A stretch of 64,000 bases of DNA from contig CAJNDS010000679.1 of assembly GCA_905221605.1 (NCBI GenBank), positions 26,755-90,754 of the forward strand, in the 5' to 3' direction. Numbering within the stretch: the first letter of the stretch is position 1; every line of letters starts with the position of its first letter. Under the pieces are notes generated by a model. That model did not search any database and had not been told where the DNA came from. It saw nothing but the letters and a program-made list of their open reading frames with translations. This DNA is from Symbiodinium natans. Lineage: Eukaryota > Sar > Dinophyceae > Suessiales > Symbiodiniaceae. This document shows, piece after piece, positions 33,589 to 47,998 of the stretch. Both the position numbers and the translations under genes were made by a program.

Positions 33589-33818
33589 CTCCTCCTCCTC
33601 CTCCTCCTCTTCTTCATCTTCATCTTCTTATTCTTCTTATTATTCTTATTATTCTTCTTCTTATTCTTCTTCTTCTTCTTCTTCTTCTTCTTCTTCTTCT
33701 TCTTCTTCTTCTTCTTCTTCTTCTTCTTCTTCTTCTTCTTCGTCTTCTTCTTCTTCTTCTTCTTCTTCTTCTTCTTCTTCTTCTTCTTCTTCTTCTTCTT
33801 CTTCTTCTTCTTCTGCGC
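33589..33818. repeat. (TTC)n/(GAA)n trinucleotide tract
   Basis: About 230 bp of CTC/TTC triplets, nearly pure from 33,665. Poly-Ser, poly-Lys, poly-Arg and poly-Glu frames on the two strands are artefacts. Long GAA/TTC runs can form triplex DNA. Confidence 0.95.
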
Positions 33819-33879
33819 ACTTTCGGGCCTCTCTCTCTCTCTCTCTCGCTCCCTCTCTTCGTGCAAAGCGCATTTAAGA

Positions 33880-34794
33880 AGAGCACTCTGCGGGAGGAAG
33901 ACCATCATCATCTCCAAATGAGCCAAAACTACACGAAACGTCGAAGCTCTATGAAGCTGCAGCCGCCTTTCCGCACGATGACATACCGAGACATGGGGCA
34001 CTGGGAGTGGTCTTCAGCCTGTTCATGTCAGCAAAGTAACAGCTGCTAGCAGTAAGCCCTTTCAGAGAAGTGTCATTCCGAGCGGCGCACAACATCCAGA
34101 AGCCAACCGCTTGGCTGGCTGAAATGATTCGAGACAAACCGAATCAAAAACCTAAGCTGGAGATACATACCCTCACACATCATACTGTCGGACACTGTTG
34201 AGTTCTGGCCCCATCTATAAAGACAGCTTGCCCGGCGTTTCAGGGTCTGGGGATTGTTTGGGGGCTCTGTGGGGCGAAGGCGACTAAGACTGTTTTTGTC
34301 TTAACTCTTGCTATTTTCCTAAGTTTGGCTCGACCAGTTGGCTGCTCACGGTTTCTGAACACTGTAAACTGAAGTTTTCCGCATGTCCATCCTCCATGCA
34401 CGTTACCCGACTTGAAAGCGCTAAATGCGGACAACAGGCTACAGCCCTGGAATAACCGCGAACACCGCAATCTCCAGTGTCTGCAGCTTGTAGCTTGCTG
34501 AATACCCTCGCATCTTGTAACGTTTATCGTGTGCAACCCGTTGACAGCCAAGTAGCCCCAAGATCACTACTGCAGTTGCTAGGATTTGGAGCTTTGTCAA
34601 GCTGGCCAACGTACCTAAATTGTGTGATTAGCACGTTTTTGGCATTGTTTCGCAAAATCTCTAGAGTTGCAAACGAGGAAAACACTGCAACTTTCAGCAT
34701 TCAACGCCCAAGAAGTGTACTTACCATGTTTGGCGCCTTTGGGTAAGCTTGCAGCTTGCATGACTTAAACACTCGAAGCGTGGCGGGTTGAGGG
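33880..34794. other. Nothing recognised
   Basis: A 103-codon minus frame (34,240-34,551) and an 89-codon plus frame (34,477-34,746) have no recognised motif. Confidence 0.25.
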
Positions 34795-34965
34795 ACCGCA
34801 GACTGGAGGACCAGGAGAGCGAGGGACCAGGGGTGACCGTCGAGTCGGGAAAACGAGTCGACAACGCGCAGGACCAAGTCAGAAAACCGGGAGGACCGAG
34901 TCAGAAGCAGAAAGGCGTGAGTCAGAAAACCGAGCACACACGAGTCAGACAGAGACTGAGTGCAC
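34795..34965. repeat. Short-period 'ggaccgagtcagaaaacc' repeats
   Basis: Repeated 'gaccaggg', 'cgagtcgggaaaac', 'gaccgagtcagaa' and 'gagtcagaaaaccg' units of about 20 bp. The same words occur in inverted orientation at 40,090-40,430. Confidence 0.6.
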
Positions 34966-35059
34966 AGAAAGGTTAACCTCTACAACGAAACGTTAAGAGA
35001 TGTATTTCTGAAGCGACCCGACATGTGTATTGTTTAGAGATGTGAACGGAGATATAGAA

Positions 35060-35300
35060 GGTCGAGAACGAGCATTTGCAAGTGGGAGGGGGGCTGCCCC
35101 AAACCCCCCCCCCCTTGTTAAGCCGTGCAAGCTTCAGAATTTTTGTTGCTTTTCGAACCCATCATGTGTTTGTAAATGTGGGGGGGGCTGCCCCCCCGCC
35201 AACCCCCCCCCCCCCCCGCTTGTATTTTTGAACCCAGCATGCGTGTGATCCCCCGCTATTTCGGCCGCGATAGGCCCCGATCCCTTGCAGTGAGGTCCCC
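35060..35300. repeat. GC-rich module, copy 5
   Basis: A copy of the module known from 10.4, 11.3 and 12.5 kb. It has both halves (gggaggggggctgcccca, then gggggggctgcccccc), 'aacccagcatgcgtgtgat' and 'tttcggccgcgataggcccc'. It starts the second telomere-like block. Confidence 0.65.
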
Positions 35301-36029
35301 ACGCCCAAAAAACCCCTAAGCCCTAGACCCTAAAAAACCCTTAATCTAAACCCTCAAATCCCCTAAACCTAAAACCTAGAAGACCTTAAAATCCTAAAAA
35401 AAACCTGAGCCCGACACCCTAAAAACCCCTAAACCCTAAACCCGAAATCCTAACCCGAAACAAACCCAACACCCTAAACAACCGAAAAAGGCCGTAAACC
35501 CTAAAAACCTCCTACCCCCTATATCCTAAGCCCTAAAAAAACCCTAAGCCCTTAACTTTGAAAACCTAAACCCTAAACGTCTAAAAACCCCTAGCCCTCA
35601 ACCCTAAAACTCCTGACCCTCAAACCCCAAAAAACCTAAACCCTAAAACCCCCTAAGCCGTAAACCCTAGCAACACATACCCTAAAGAGCCCTAAATCCT
35701 GAACCCTGAAAAACGCTAAACCCTGAACCCTAAAAAGCCCTAAATCTTAAACTCTAAAACCCGTGGAACCTAAACCCGAAAATTGATTAAGGCCTAAACT
35801 CCAAAATACCACTGAAGCCTGAACCCTAAAAACCCCTTAACCTCAAAAGACCTAAACACTAAACCCGCAAGAAACCCTAAAGCTTAAACCCTAAACCCTT
35901 ACAAAACCCTCAACCCTCAACCCTAAACCCTGAAACCCTAAACTGGAAAAATTAGAAACACCTAAACCTAAGCCCTAAACCCCAAACCCTAAAAACAGAA
36001 CAGCGCAACCCCAAACCCTAAAAAACCCT

Positions 36030-37560
<1,531 letters not shown>

Positions 37561-38024
37561 ACCCCTAAGCCGTAAAGCCTAAAAACCTCCTAACCCCATA
37601 TCCTCAGCCCTCAAACTACCCTAAGCCCTTAAGCCTGAAAACCCCTAAACCCTAAACGCTAAAAAACCCTAACCCCCAACACCGTCTGAAAACCCCTAAG
37701 CCCTCAACTCTAAAAACTCCTGACCCTTCAACCCCGAAAAAACCTAAACCCTAAACCCCCTAAGCCGTAAACCCTGCAAAAACCCAAGCCCTAAACCCTA
37801 AAACGCCCGAAACCCCAACCCTGAAAACCCTAAACCCTAAACCCTAAACCCTGAAAAACAGTAAGATCTTTAAGGCCTAAACTCCACAAAGCTACTGAAC
37901 CCTAAAAAACCCTAGAAACTGTGAACCCTAAACCCTGAACCCTCAAGAAACCCTAAAGCCCAAACCGTAGACCCTAACAAAACCCTAAACCCTAAAACTT
38001 GAAAACCCTAAACCCGACAATTAG

Positions 38025-38433
38025 GTAGCCGCGCTTGTAAGCGGCCGCGCTTTTTGTGGCACTCGGAAAACGCACCGTTCTGCAAACATGGCTAAACACG
38101 TGGGAAAACGCATACGTGCGGAAAACGCAGCAGGTCTTCGACAGCGATAATCCTCGACAGGGGTCGTGCTTTCGTTGCGACTTGAGCGTTTTACCGAGGA
38201 AAGTGTGCGTGTGCGTGTACGCGTGCATGTGCAAGAGCGTACGAGGTTACAGTTGGGGGCCGGGTTGTACCCCAAACCCTAAACCCTCAACGCCCGGGGT
38301 TTTGAGGTGCAATGGCTTTCACAGTACGTAATTTCACAACGACGACAATCAAAACATTAGTAAGGATTCCTTTGTGGCTTAACCTTTGCAGTGACTTTGT
38401 GGATGTCTTGACGAGCTTGCAATGTACGTAATT

Positions 38434-38474
<41 letters not shown>

Positions 38475-39199
38475 ACCCCCCACCCCCCACCACCCCCCCC
38501 AAACCGGGAAACCGCCAAGTCGAAACCAAAAGAACGTAAAGAAAAACCAAAAAACAGCCCCGGACTCTTAGAGGCGCAGTCACCTAAAATTCGAAACACC
38601 TAAACCCTGAACCCCAAACCCTGAAAACATCGTCAACCCTAAACCCTAAAAACCCTAAACCCTGAACGCTAACAGCTCTAAGACTCTTGCAGCTACACCC
38701 TCAGACTGCACCCAGCATGCGTGCTAATGTCGTGCTTATGCCGTGGCTATCCAGACAGAAGCTGCCCTCGGCAATTTCTTTGGGCATGGGACTTTGAAGC
38801 TAATCACCGGCCTCTCTGGCCAGCCCGAAATACCTACAACACAGCGACGGGTGGTGGGTGTAGCTGTTTTTCCCCCAGAGAGTGCTTGGATTTCCCGGTG
38901 TCGCGGTGAGCTACACCCAACCCCCCCCTTCCACCCCCCCCAGCCGCCCAACCAACCCCCACCCAACCCAACCCCCCCGCAACGCCCCCCCCAAATGTTT
39001 TTTTGGGCCCACGGCCTGCACATCAATCTGACCTGTCATGAACTGCCATGCCACGCCAGTTTGCAGCTTCCCATCCTACAATATTGAGCTACATAGTCGA
39101 TATATAGCTCTGTTTCGAGATTATACAGGGAAATATGGAGACAATACAGGCCTATATAGAAGCAGAAGGTGGGAGTAGTTTCAGGGTGTAGCGGTGAGG
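38025..39199. other. Non-telomeric inserts within block II, nothing recognised
   Basis: 38,025-38,590 contains 'gcgcttgtaagcggccgcgc', a duplicated 'gtacgtaatt' and a poly-C run at 38,437-38,487. 38,700-39,200 contains C-rich and repeat-poor text. No coding motif was found. Confidence 0.3.
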
Positions 39200-39655
39200 G
39201 TCTTAGAAAAGCCCTGAGCCCTAAACCCTAAAACCACCTAAATTCTAAGCCCAAAAACCCTAAACCCTAAAAAACCTTAAACCCTAAAAACCCTAAACCC
39301 CTAAACCCTAAAACGCCCTGAGCCAACAATCCCTGGAACTCCTGAGCACAAGTTTAGACAGCTTCGTAGTCTAGAGGCCATGAGCCTCAAAAAACCCTAT
39401 ACCCTAAAATCCCCGAAACTCTAAACCCAAAAAACCCTAAACCCGAAAAACACCGGCCTGAAACCCGAAAAAACCCCAAACCCTGATATAAACCCTGACA
39501 ACCCTCAGCCCTAAACCCTAAAAACTACTAAGCCCTAAACCCTAAAAACACCTTAAACCCCAAAAACCCCTAAACCCTAAACCCTGAAAACCGTAAAGGC
39601 CGAACCCCTACAACCCCCTGAGCCCTAAACCAAAAAAACACTAAACCCTAAAAAC

Positions 39656-40030
39656 CCCAGAGGAGCGTCACGTATATTGAAACTGAACACGCATGCAGGT
39701 TATCAAGAACATAGATTACTCCGAGGAGGTGTTTAAGGATACATTGAAAGGCTTGTAGTTATATGAGCATAAGGATTGATATGGCATAGGGGTCTATAGG
39801 TTTCCAATATAATAGGGTCTATTATGAGGGCAATAGAGCCTATGGAAAAATGCATAGGGGCCTATGCGACATAGGGATGTGCTATAAGTAAGGGTAGGAT
39901 CTATGCATAGGGGTCTATGACAAAAGGGATAGGGTCTATGCATAGGGGTCTGGTATGCTGAGAACAGGTTGACGGCATAGGTACCTATCGGAAAAACCAT
40001 AGGGTCTGTACAGGGGTCTATCGACGTCTC
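39656..40030. repeat. Array-flanking duplicate followed by CATAGGGGTCTATG repeats
   Basis: 39,656-39,810 matches 14,168-14,330. From 39,783 the word 'cataggggtctatg' or a variant recurs about every 25-50 bp (near 39,783, 39,855, 39,910, 39,940, 39,975 and 40,001). Each copy is an imperfect palindrome (catagg / cctatg). One copy also ends the 14-kb segment. Confidence 0.65.
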
Positions 40031-40089
40031 TCATAGACGGCTACATTTTAGACCTGTCTTCGAGTATAGGACCATTTTGTAGCCGTCAG

Positions 40090-40430
40090 GCAGAACAAAA
40101 CCGCACGGGAGTCGAGTTTTCTGATGAGGGTACACGTGTTTTCGACTCGGGCGTCCTGCATGTGTTTTCTGGGGGCGTGTCCGTGAAGGTTTCGACTCAG
40201 GGTTCCCGGGCGTTTTCGACTCGGGTGGGCCACGTTCTCGACTCACGGCGTGACTCATGTGTACTTTTCCCGACTTGCCTAGCACTCGAGCACCACAGGA
40301 TCAGGGGACCACAGGACCAGGGAACCACAGGACCAAGAGAACCCATGGCAAGGGACCACAGGATTAGGAGACTGCCAACCAAAGGACCACAGGACCAGGG
40401 ACCACAGGACAACAGGAGACTGCCGAACCA
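40090..40430. repeat. 'ttcgactcggg' repeats then 'accacaggaccaggg' minisatellite
   Basis: 'cgactcggg' or 'cgactcagg' occurs at about 20-30-bp spacing (40,110-40,260), then about eight units of 'ccacaggaccagg' (40,283-40,420). Both words appear inverted at 34,795-34,965, so the two loci probably share an origin. Confidence 0.6.
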
Positions 40431-40849
40431 AAGGAGAGCCAGACCTCGGAACAATAAAACACCGAACCCTTCTAAGGGCCCCTCTATAAATACAAGTGTC
40501 TACGTCGAGGTACGTCTGCTGGGGATCTGGGGGATGCAAGCGGCGTGGAGAGGGTGATCTTCAAGAAGCAAGCAACGCCCAGCCCCACACGGCATCAAGA
40601 CCGAGTCAACTCAGATGATGACTGAAAGTCAGCAGATCCACGCTCCAGCTGCCAATCGCCACCAGCAATGCCAGGTTTGTGCGCGCTTACGAAAGTCCTT
40701 TCGGCCCCAAAATAAGGTGCAGATGCCTCCATTAGTAAACTCTCTGTAACTCTTGGCACCTCTGAGGATCTCTGAGGCTTGCGCGAATCAGAATCCCTCT
40801 GGTCGGATTTGACACTCCGCTGCCTTAGCTCCAGCCTATGCAAGATTCA
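40431..40849. other. Nothing recognised
   Basis: No repeat or coding motif was recognised in this interval. Confidence 0.3.
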
Positions 40850-41920
40850 TGGTCCACAAACTTGCCTTTTCGCCAATGTTCTGGCGTCCGCCCCGCGCAG
40901 TTCTCCGTAGGAGAAAACATCAATGTGCTGGGCGGAGATTCATATTCTCCTCACGTATTCCAGCCTCCGACTGGTGTTTTTCCAAGAATTCTGGCTTCCT
41001 CAACATGTTGGGTACGAATTGGTCCAAGTATTGAGGAAAACGCTAAACTTGCTGAGTGCGATTTGGTGTTTCCAAGCGGTTCCTCCGTCATGCATTTCCC
41101 ATTGAATGTGATGGGAACGACGTGTTTTTCCATATTCCAACCTCCGTGATGCAATTTGCCAGAAGAAAATTCATGTACTGAGTACGACCAGCCCATTGGC
41201 AAACCATCAATACACGGATGGTTTTTCTTACACGTTGCAACTTCCGTCGTGCCGTGTTGGTTGGACTTGTTGTTTCTTGACTCCAGCCTCCGTCATGTAT
41301 TTTCCCAATGGAGTTCCTTCAATATGCTGAGATGCGCTGGGCGAAAACTTGACTCCTTTTGGCTTCCGTCATCTTCCGTCGTTTGCCCATAGGAACAGCT
41401 TCAACGTGCCTCCGCGTCTGACATGGTTTTTGCCGCGTAGTCAACCTCCGTTGCGTGTTTTCCCATAGGGAAACTCCTCGACGTGCTGGTTTCTGCAAGG
41501 CACGAATTGGCGAATTGGTCTTTTCTACGTATGCCAGCCTCCGACGCGCGTTTCCGATCGGAAAACCCTCGGCCTGCTGGGTGAACTGCGCTCTCCACTT
41601 ATATTCTAGCCTCCATCTTGCGTTTCCTTCAGCTAGGTGCGAACCGTTGTTATTTTCTCCAAACAGTGTGTCAACTGCGTCAGCACTAAGGGGTTCGAAC
41701 GTCAAGATCGTCAAGTTGTGAACAGGTCACATCATTCCGCCCCCGGCCGGACCATGCGTTCTTATGACAAACTGCTTGCACTTGGACGTATGGGCTCACA
41801 TGCTCTCACGGTTTGAGGTCTATGTGTGCAAGACCCGTGTATCGCCCGTTGTGCGTTTTCCAACTCGAAACCCTCAACGTCCTGGCTGAGCGCTAATTTT
41901 TGGTTCAGGTATTCTGGCTT
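40850..41920. repeat. Diverged tandem repeat with 'ccagcctccg' anchor
   Basis: Units of roughly 65-170 bp carry 'ccagcctccgac', 'gcgttttcccatagggaaa', 'cctcaacgtgctggg' and 'cgaattggtc'. Anchors lie near 40,961, 41,137, 41,237, 41,282, 41,441, 41,541, 41,607 and 41,850. The units have drifted, so the array is old. Short open frames across it are not genes. Confidence 0.6.
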
Positions 41921-44031
41921 GTTTTGCGTGTTTTCTGTCAGGAACAAAGTTTCGTGTATGTGGGCCTCGGCCGCGTTCCCGTTTAGCAAAACCCGCTTGG
42001 GGACGATTCCAGATACCAGTACGTTTCTTGAGACTGGCTCACGTCGTGAGGTTCCTGTAGCACCAGCTTCACTGCTCCCTCTTCACCTCAGCACGAAAGA
42101 GTTGCCGTTTTCGAAGAGTCGAGACCAGCCTCTATGGTTCCTTGCCTAAGTTGTGGTAATGACATGATTTCCCGTTGCCCATGTATCATCTGCAAACGCA
42201 ATCACGCGCTGCGGCCACTCAAGCGAACGACGCTCACTACTAGAACCAAAAAGCTAGAACCAGTCGCGCACGCTAGGAAAGGTACCCAAGTAGGAAACCA
42301 CCGAAGAGCCGGGGCGTCCGGCGTCTGCGCACTCCCATTTCTTCAGGGCCGGACTGGGCTTCTACTACGCAGGCCATGTCTATAGATTGCCCATGATTGC
42401 CCATGTTCCCTTCGCCGATGCTCGAATTCAGATGAGGTAAGTAATGTGCGGCAGTTGGTTTGGCTATGAAAAAAAGACATCTTCTTGGTTCACGATGGCT
42501 CCACAGAAACATTCACGGAAAAGCAGCCATTTTGCCGTGAACGGAAACATGGAACGTGTTACGTGGCCAGACCACACGGAAGGAAGTCATTGTCCATAGA
42601 TGCAAAACACGGAAAAACTGCCTTTTCCGTGCGCAAACCACAGACACGCAGGTTACTTCCCGCCATATTAGGAGTTACTAAAGCTTGAAGCCTCAGAACG
42701 TCTTCGAACCTTCCACTTCCTGGTTTGGCGATATGATGAAGTGCATCACAAACATCACATAAACATCCCTGCAGGTATGACCAGTCAATCGGGCAGTCTC
42801 CCATTGCTGTGATAGTTTAATGCGGTTCCACAACCATGCCACACTCACCTGCAGACATGTTTCTGAGCTCCAGGCGCATCCACATACCATCCGATTGCAC
42901 TGCTTTGTGATGACCTAAGCTGCGGAGGCTTTGCCGACGTCTTTCCTCAACTTTGCGACTCTTGATTCTTGACACAACGGCCCCGACGCACGGATTCGAA
43001 CAATCGGTCTACCATCTCCAGTCTCCTCACACTGCGGCACGCATCAGCACACCGGTCAGCTTCAAGCCGACATATCACAGCAATGGGACAGCAAGCCGTT
43101 TATTGAGACCGGTACAGTAGCAGGCGCCGGCTTCTGCAAATGCTCGTCCAAAGCAACCTATTCCGACTCACAAGCTGACTTGAACCACTAGATGCCTGCC
43201 TGGCTGAGCCAAGGCCTTGCGAGTCAAGCGCAGAGGCTGCGAAAGCAGCATGCGAGCAGCTGTACATACTCAGCAGGCGGCGCTGCAAAAAGCAGTAAGA
43301 CAATAACAGTCAGGTGGGTGATGTGGTGGTGGTGATAACACTCACTTTTAGCCGAAGAGACCCTGCTATGTTAACGGTCATGCATTGTTGATTTCTGCCT
43401 AGTAGGGATCCAAGTCATCTGCGAAATCACGTCCAAGTGAACTGCTGCAGATGCTGGTCTGTCAGAAACATCGCACATGGCACACTCTGCGGCTCTGCTT
43501 TTTGCTGAACTCACTGCACAGCACCTTACAGAAGACATACGTGGAAGGCATGCCAAACAAAACCTACAAACTTTGCAATACATCGCTGCTTGCACTGTGC
43601 ACAACCAGCTACACAAACTTGCGTATTTCAGAAACAAACGAAACGATAGATAAAGTGGCCCATGTACTCAACATGCTAGCAGCCAGCTGCAGACTGGCTC
43701 AAACTTGTGGAAGAGCTGTCACCTTTGGGCCACAAAGCGTGCAAACGTGCAACGCAGCTCAACGGACATGTGGCCAAGACCTTCACTCATATTCGGGCAG
43801 GTAGGCGTTGTCAATGACGCCTGTGCCACTGCTGAGTCTTATGTGCACGAGCACGCAGAGCACACAGGTGGAGACACCTGCCCCTGGACGCTCCAGATTG
43901 CAAGCCTCCCAACGATTGCGCAACGGTCACTAAGTCGTGCCTCTTGCTCATGCACGAATCCGAAAGTTAGCACAAGAGCAAAGAAAACCACACCTTGTAG
44001 AAGAAGCAGTCGCCACGGCCGATTGACCATT
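41921..44031. other. Nothing firmly recognised; possible small minus-strand exons
   Basis: A protein-like minus frame at 42,559-42,804 (CLCDVCDALHHIAKPGSGRF) follows an acceptor 'tacctgcag', and an AG-bounded stretch precedes 'gtgagtg' near 42,858. They could be 3' exons of the ankyrin gene or of another gene. No family was recognised. Confidence 0.25.
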
Positions 44032-45960
44032 TCATCTCATGTGTGTCGATGGTGTGGCAATTTCTGACCTGCACTTTCTCCCATGCTTTCTGCTTCCGTC
44101 AGGCAAGGCATCTGTCTCACTGGAGGCTACGCTGGCTAAGCTGAGCACAACTACAGTCCCTCCTTTTGTCAGCAGATACTGGGCAATGTTGCTATGCCCA
44201 AACTCCTGCCCGTGATTCAAAGAGAACGTGTGACATTGTTCGGGAACACGCTTCAACGTTTCTGCAAGCCACACAAGATGCAATCTCTTAGCACGAGCAC
44301 TTCCTGCAAAGCGCCATTTATGTGTAAAAAAAATCTCGACGTAGCCTGCATACCTACCTACTGCATTAAATCTCTCGTTTGTGACTTGAGACCGTCTATC
44401 GTTTGCGACGCGCTTAGAGACAAGCTTTCTGTGAGCAGCTTATATGAACCGAGCACACGGTGGAACGGTGTCCTTGGCAATAAAGACCTTGCAGAGTGTG
44501 CGTATAGCCGAACCAAGGGCTGCATTGTTCTTAAGTTCCAGCGCATGAAAACAAAACTAATGGAGCATGGTATACCAATACGAGGCAAGCAACTGCATTG
44601 CCGTTCCATAGAACTGGGTTGATCTCATCAACATCCTGCAGATCCACTTGCCGTCAGCCCACATGTGCAAGCGAGCCAGCTTCTTTGAGCACGTAACAAC
44701 ATGCAAAATGACCCTGATCAAGAAAAGAAGGCACACCTGCCCGTTGTCTATGTACTCCTTGACACGGTTGAAGTCGCCTGTCACAGCAACAGCTCTGCAA
44801 TCACAACATGATGGACTCGGACGCAGCTCTGTAATGGGCCAGCCAATGTGCCTGCACAGCATGCTCCCCACCACGTGTGCTGAGAGCCCTTGCTTTTCAA
44901 ATATTCACCTCAGCGTGGACATGAAGAATCTGCCAGAATCTGCCAGAATCTGCCGCAGGATGCGACAGCACACAGAAACAAGCGAGGCACATATCGGATG
45001 TTCATTGGGGAAGCGGTATCCCTGCCAAAAATACAGTTCCAAGCCAAGCACGACAACATGGTCAGATGCTGTGTGGGCACTCTTACATGTGTTTTTCGAT
45101 AGCAGAGCATCGCCTCATACCCGGCGTAGTCGATGGCACGCAATCCTGCAAGGCAGATTAGTGACAAATTAAGCAATCAGATACCTACTGACTGCACTGC
45201 TTGCACCGTGCACACGAGCAAGTCCTGCACGGGACAGTGGGCCATCCAAATCAGCCTCGAAGTCTTCAACCAGCAATTGGACAAGGTCCTGCGGCTGTCA
45301 CTTTTCAACACACCCACAGACACTAATTTCTACACCAAATCTCATTCACATGCTCTGGCGGTCCCAGTTTCCCATCATGCAAGAAATCATCAAGGCTGTC
45401 ATGTGGTTGCTGTCCAAGGGGGCATTTGCATTCACGCCAGCCTCTTTCAAGGCAAAAAACAGAGTCTGACGCAAAGACTTGAATGGCTCAACTCAAATAA
45501 GATTCACACATGGCCAGGTGCCTGCAACAGCTTGCGCACCGTGAAAACGTCGCCATCCACCACGGCTTGCTCCAGCTCATACAGGTCGGGCGGAAGGGTG
45601 TCACGAAAGTAATCACCAGAATATCGGCTTGGGAATTTGCGTTCCTGACAAGAGACATCGACAAGACAGTTCAGTGATGTGTTGGACAGTCGCACCTCCA
45701 ATACCGGGTAATCCAATGCCCAAGACGGCAGAGTCATGGCCAGCACCCCAGGACCCTTTCTGGGCCTCTCGCTGCAAACAACGGAGGAAATCGGCAGCTT
45801 CAACTGCATCCGACACTTTGGCGTGAGGACACGTTTAAAAGAAAATTCCGGCACCAAGTTTTCAATTCTAAACACATTTGGCATCAAAATCACTTTGCAT
45901 GTCATCGTGGCGACGCCATCACACAAGCGATACGCACACTGCGAATGCGCAAAGATGTAC
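44032..45960 (-). CDS. Ankyrin-repeat protein, ten exons resolved
   Basis: Minus-strand exons at 45,696-45,960, 45,522-45,644, 45,364-45,441, 45,225-45,288, 45,087-45,145, 44,909-45,021, 44,737-44,794, 44,602-44,635, 44,263-44,303 and 44,032/44,069-44,205 join in phase at every junction. The product reads through ankyrin repeats: LEQAVVDGDVFTVRKLLQ, AGVNANAPLDSNHMTALMIS, DLVQLLVEDFEADLDGPLSR, AGLRAIDYAGYEAML, LRAVAVTGDFNRVKEYIDNG and RLHLVWLAEFGHSNIAQYLL. These are helix-turn-helix scaffolds for protein-protein contact. About 85 residues before the first repeat have no recognised domain. Donors are GT, GC, GA, GA, GT, GT, GT, GC and GA. The first coding exon and the true 3' end are not established; the last exon may stop at 44,032 or splice at 44,069. 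Partner and location are unknown. Confidence 0.8.
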
Positions 45961-47854
45961 CTGCAAAAACGACGTTGTCATCGGACATCACGCATAGTTG
46001 TGCTCAGCTGGTTTGTGTAGTACCGCCGATTACACCATGATCGAAAAGTTTGTGGTGTCAACACTTTCTGCAGTTGTGCCTAGCTTCCATTCATCTACAA
46101 CTTGCAGCAAAAGAAGCAGCGGCTTTCCATTGCTACGCATTGCGTCCGGACGAAATTTACTCAAGCTCAAGCAGGCATCTGGAAACTTCAGTACATACCA
46201 CCCCGAAGGTGCAACTTTACGTGAATGCGACAAGCAAAACTCAAGAAACGGCCATCTGGAGCAGAAACAGGTTCAGCGTGACAGCGTGACCATTGTGGCC
46301 CTTACTGGACATACTGGGCACCGGAGACAACAGGCTCGTTCTTCCGAGCCCTTGAGGAAGATGGCTTAGGGCATGGTGTTTTCTTTGGAAAGCTGCAAGA
46401 TTAGCCGTGCTTTCATGGAGACCCTGCGAGAGCCAAAGGCCAGCATTCAGCTGGTGGGAGGAACTTGGAAGCCTCCTTCTCTGCAGAATTTGAGGGAATC
46501 TGGGTTCAACAGACTGAATGAGTTCCAGTTGAGGAAGCTAAAACATCTTCTGGGCCACGACCAGCCGGAAGCCCAGCAGGCCGCCACGGAAGTAACAGAA
46601 AAGGAGCGGTAAGGCACCAATCTAGACGGGAAAATCGTGGACTTCACGACGCAAGCTACTTGCAGAAGCGGTCACACCACCTGTCAGCGTGAGACTAGGA
46701 AACCGGCTGTGCGTTTGCGGCATTGTGTTTTGTGCACTTTTACCGGACAGGACAGAGGGCGGCGGAGGCAAGTGTGGGGCCGCGGCTCTGTGCTGGCCTT
46801 CTTGGCAACGAGGGCAATCCAAAAACTCAATCCAATGGGCTTGGCACGCAGCCCTGCAGCGAGCCCGTTGTTGCATGGGGTTGAAGCCCCCCAAGTCAAG
46901 GCGTTGGGTTGAGGGCTGGGGTGCAGGGGCGCACGCTTGGCTGCATGCGGCTCTAGGCGAGGGCCCGAACGGTGGCCGGATTGTGCTACGCGGTGGCAGT
47001 CTGAGAACGTTTTCCCGTGAGGCTGTTCGGAGGGCTGCGACGTGGTGGAACAAACAGGGTGCGCTTCTTGCATGTGAAAAGGAAAGGCCCACTTGGACAT
47101 TTGCTACAACACGCGGTATCTGGGAGGCTCAGGCTAGGCGGCCGAAGTGTGCCTTGAAGCCACGAGGCTGGGCATTCCCTGGCCACGGAAGGCAGGACGG
47201 GCACCTGCCACTTGGGTCGGAAAACCTAGCTCCGATGTAATTCGTGATTCGCACTTGTTCAAACACACAGCATTGTACTTACCTTTGGACCCATGCCAGA
47301 GCTACGCAAAGCTAGCAAAGCTAAAGCTGCACAACTGTTTTGATTTTGCCGGACACACGAGTAGATTTGTGAGCTGTTCAACGTAGGAAAGCAGCATGCA
47401 AAACAAGAAGCTGCTACGACCAAGTTCCACCTGGCAAAGGCAAACCCTCGCTCTGACACCCCCAATGTTAAAACGGAGGGTTTGACTGTGACCGATAACA
47501 TACCCAGCTGCACTCCGGGCAAGGATCCTACGGGTGGAAAAGCTGCTCAGTTTCAGCCTCTGCAACACATACCATGAACAGGCCTGAGATGCCGACGAGA
47601 ACTTGAACCGGCTCGCTGCAAGCAAAGAACATGCGTCAGTGTCACATCTCGACAAACATAAAGGCTTCACCTCTACACACTGGATTGTAAGTGGCATGCT
47701 ACCAGAAACCCCGTGACAGTGTGGAAACGGCGAGAAGTCTCGTGACGCCCAAGGGCCTCCCCGTGAGGAATCGCGCGTCTTTTTACCAACAATGTGAATA
47801 AGTGCGAGCGTAGCGAGCGAAACACCGGAGTCAATTTAACATATTATTGAGATA
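45961..47854. other. Nothing firmly recognised; unidentified minus-strand frames
   Basis: The 156-codon minus frame at 46,622-47,092 includes a cysteine-bearing, protein-like stretch (CRAACQAHWIEFLDCPRCQE) without a known family. A frame at 46,030-46,233 (GKPLLLLLQVVDEWKL) could be an upstream exon of the ankyrin gene. Neither can be confirmed. Confidence 0.25.
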
Positions 47855-47998
47855 TTATCGGAAGCTTATCCTAATTGCATAACTGCCGGAACGCGAGCAC
47901 CTTTTCTTTGGGAGATGACGGTGGGGATCAGTTCAGGCTGCCGTTGCAGCTTGATGCACTGGGAGCCAGAACTTCTCCGGCGTGAGGTAACGTACCCC
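47855..47998 (-). repeat. Y2 terminal direct repeat (B2)
   Basis: Identical by eye to 48,261-48,404 over 144 bp (ttatcggaagcttatcc ... gtaacgtacccc). It marks the 3' end of Y2. Confidence 0.8.

Noticed and set aside
33497-34001. Poly-Ser, poly-Lys, poly-Arg and poly-Glu open frames
   Set aside because: Produced by the TTC/GAA triplet tract; no unique sequence supports a gene.
42980-43060. tRNA-like T-arm (ggattcgaac)
   Set aside because: The remaining stems do not form and no intact cloverleaf is present.
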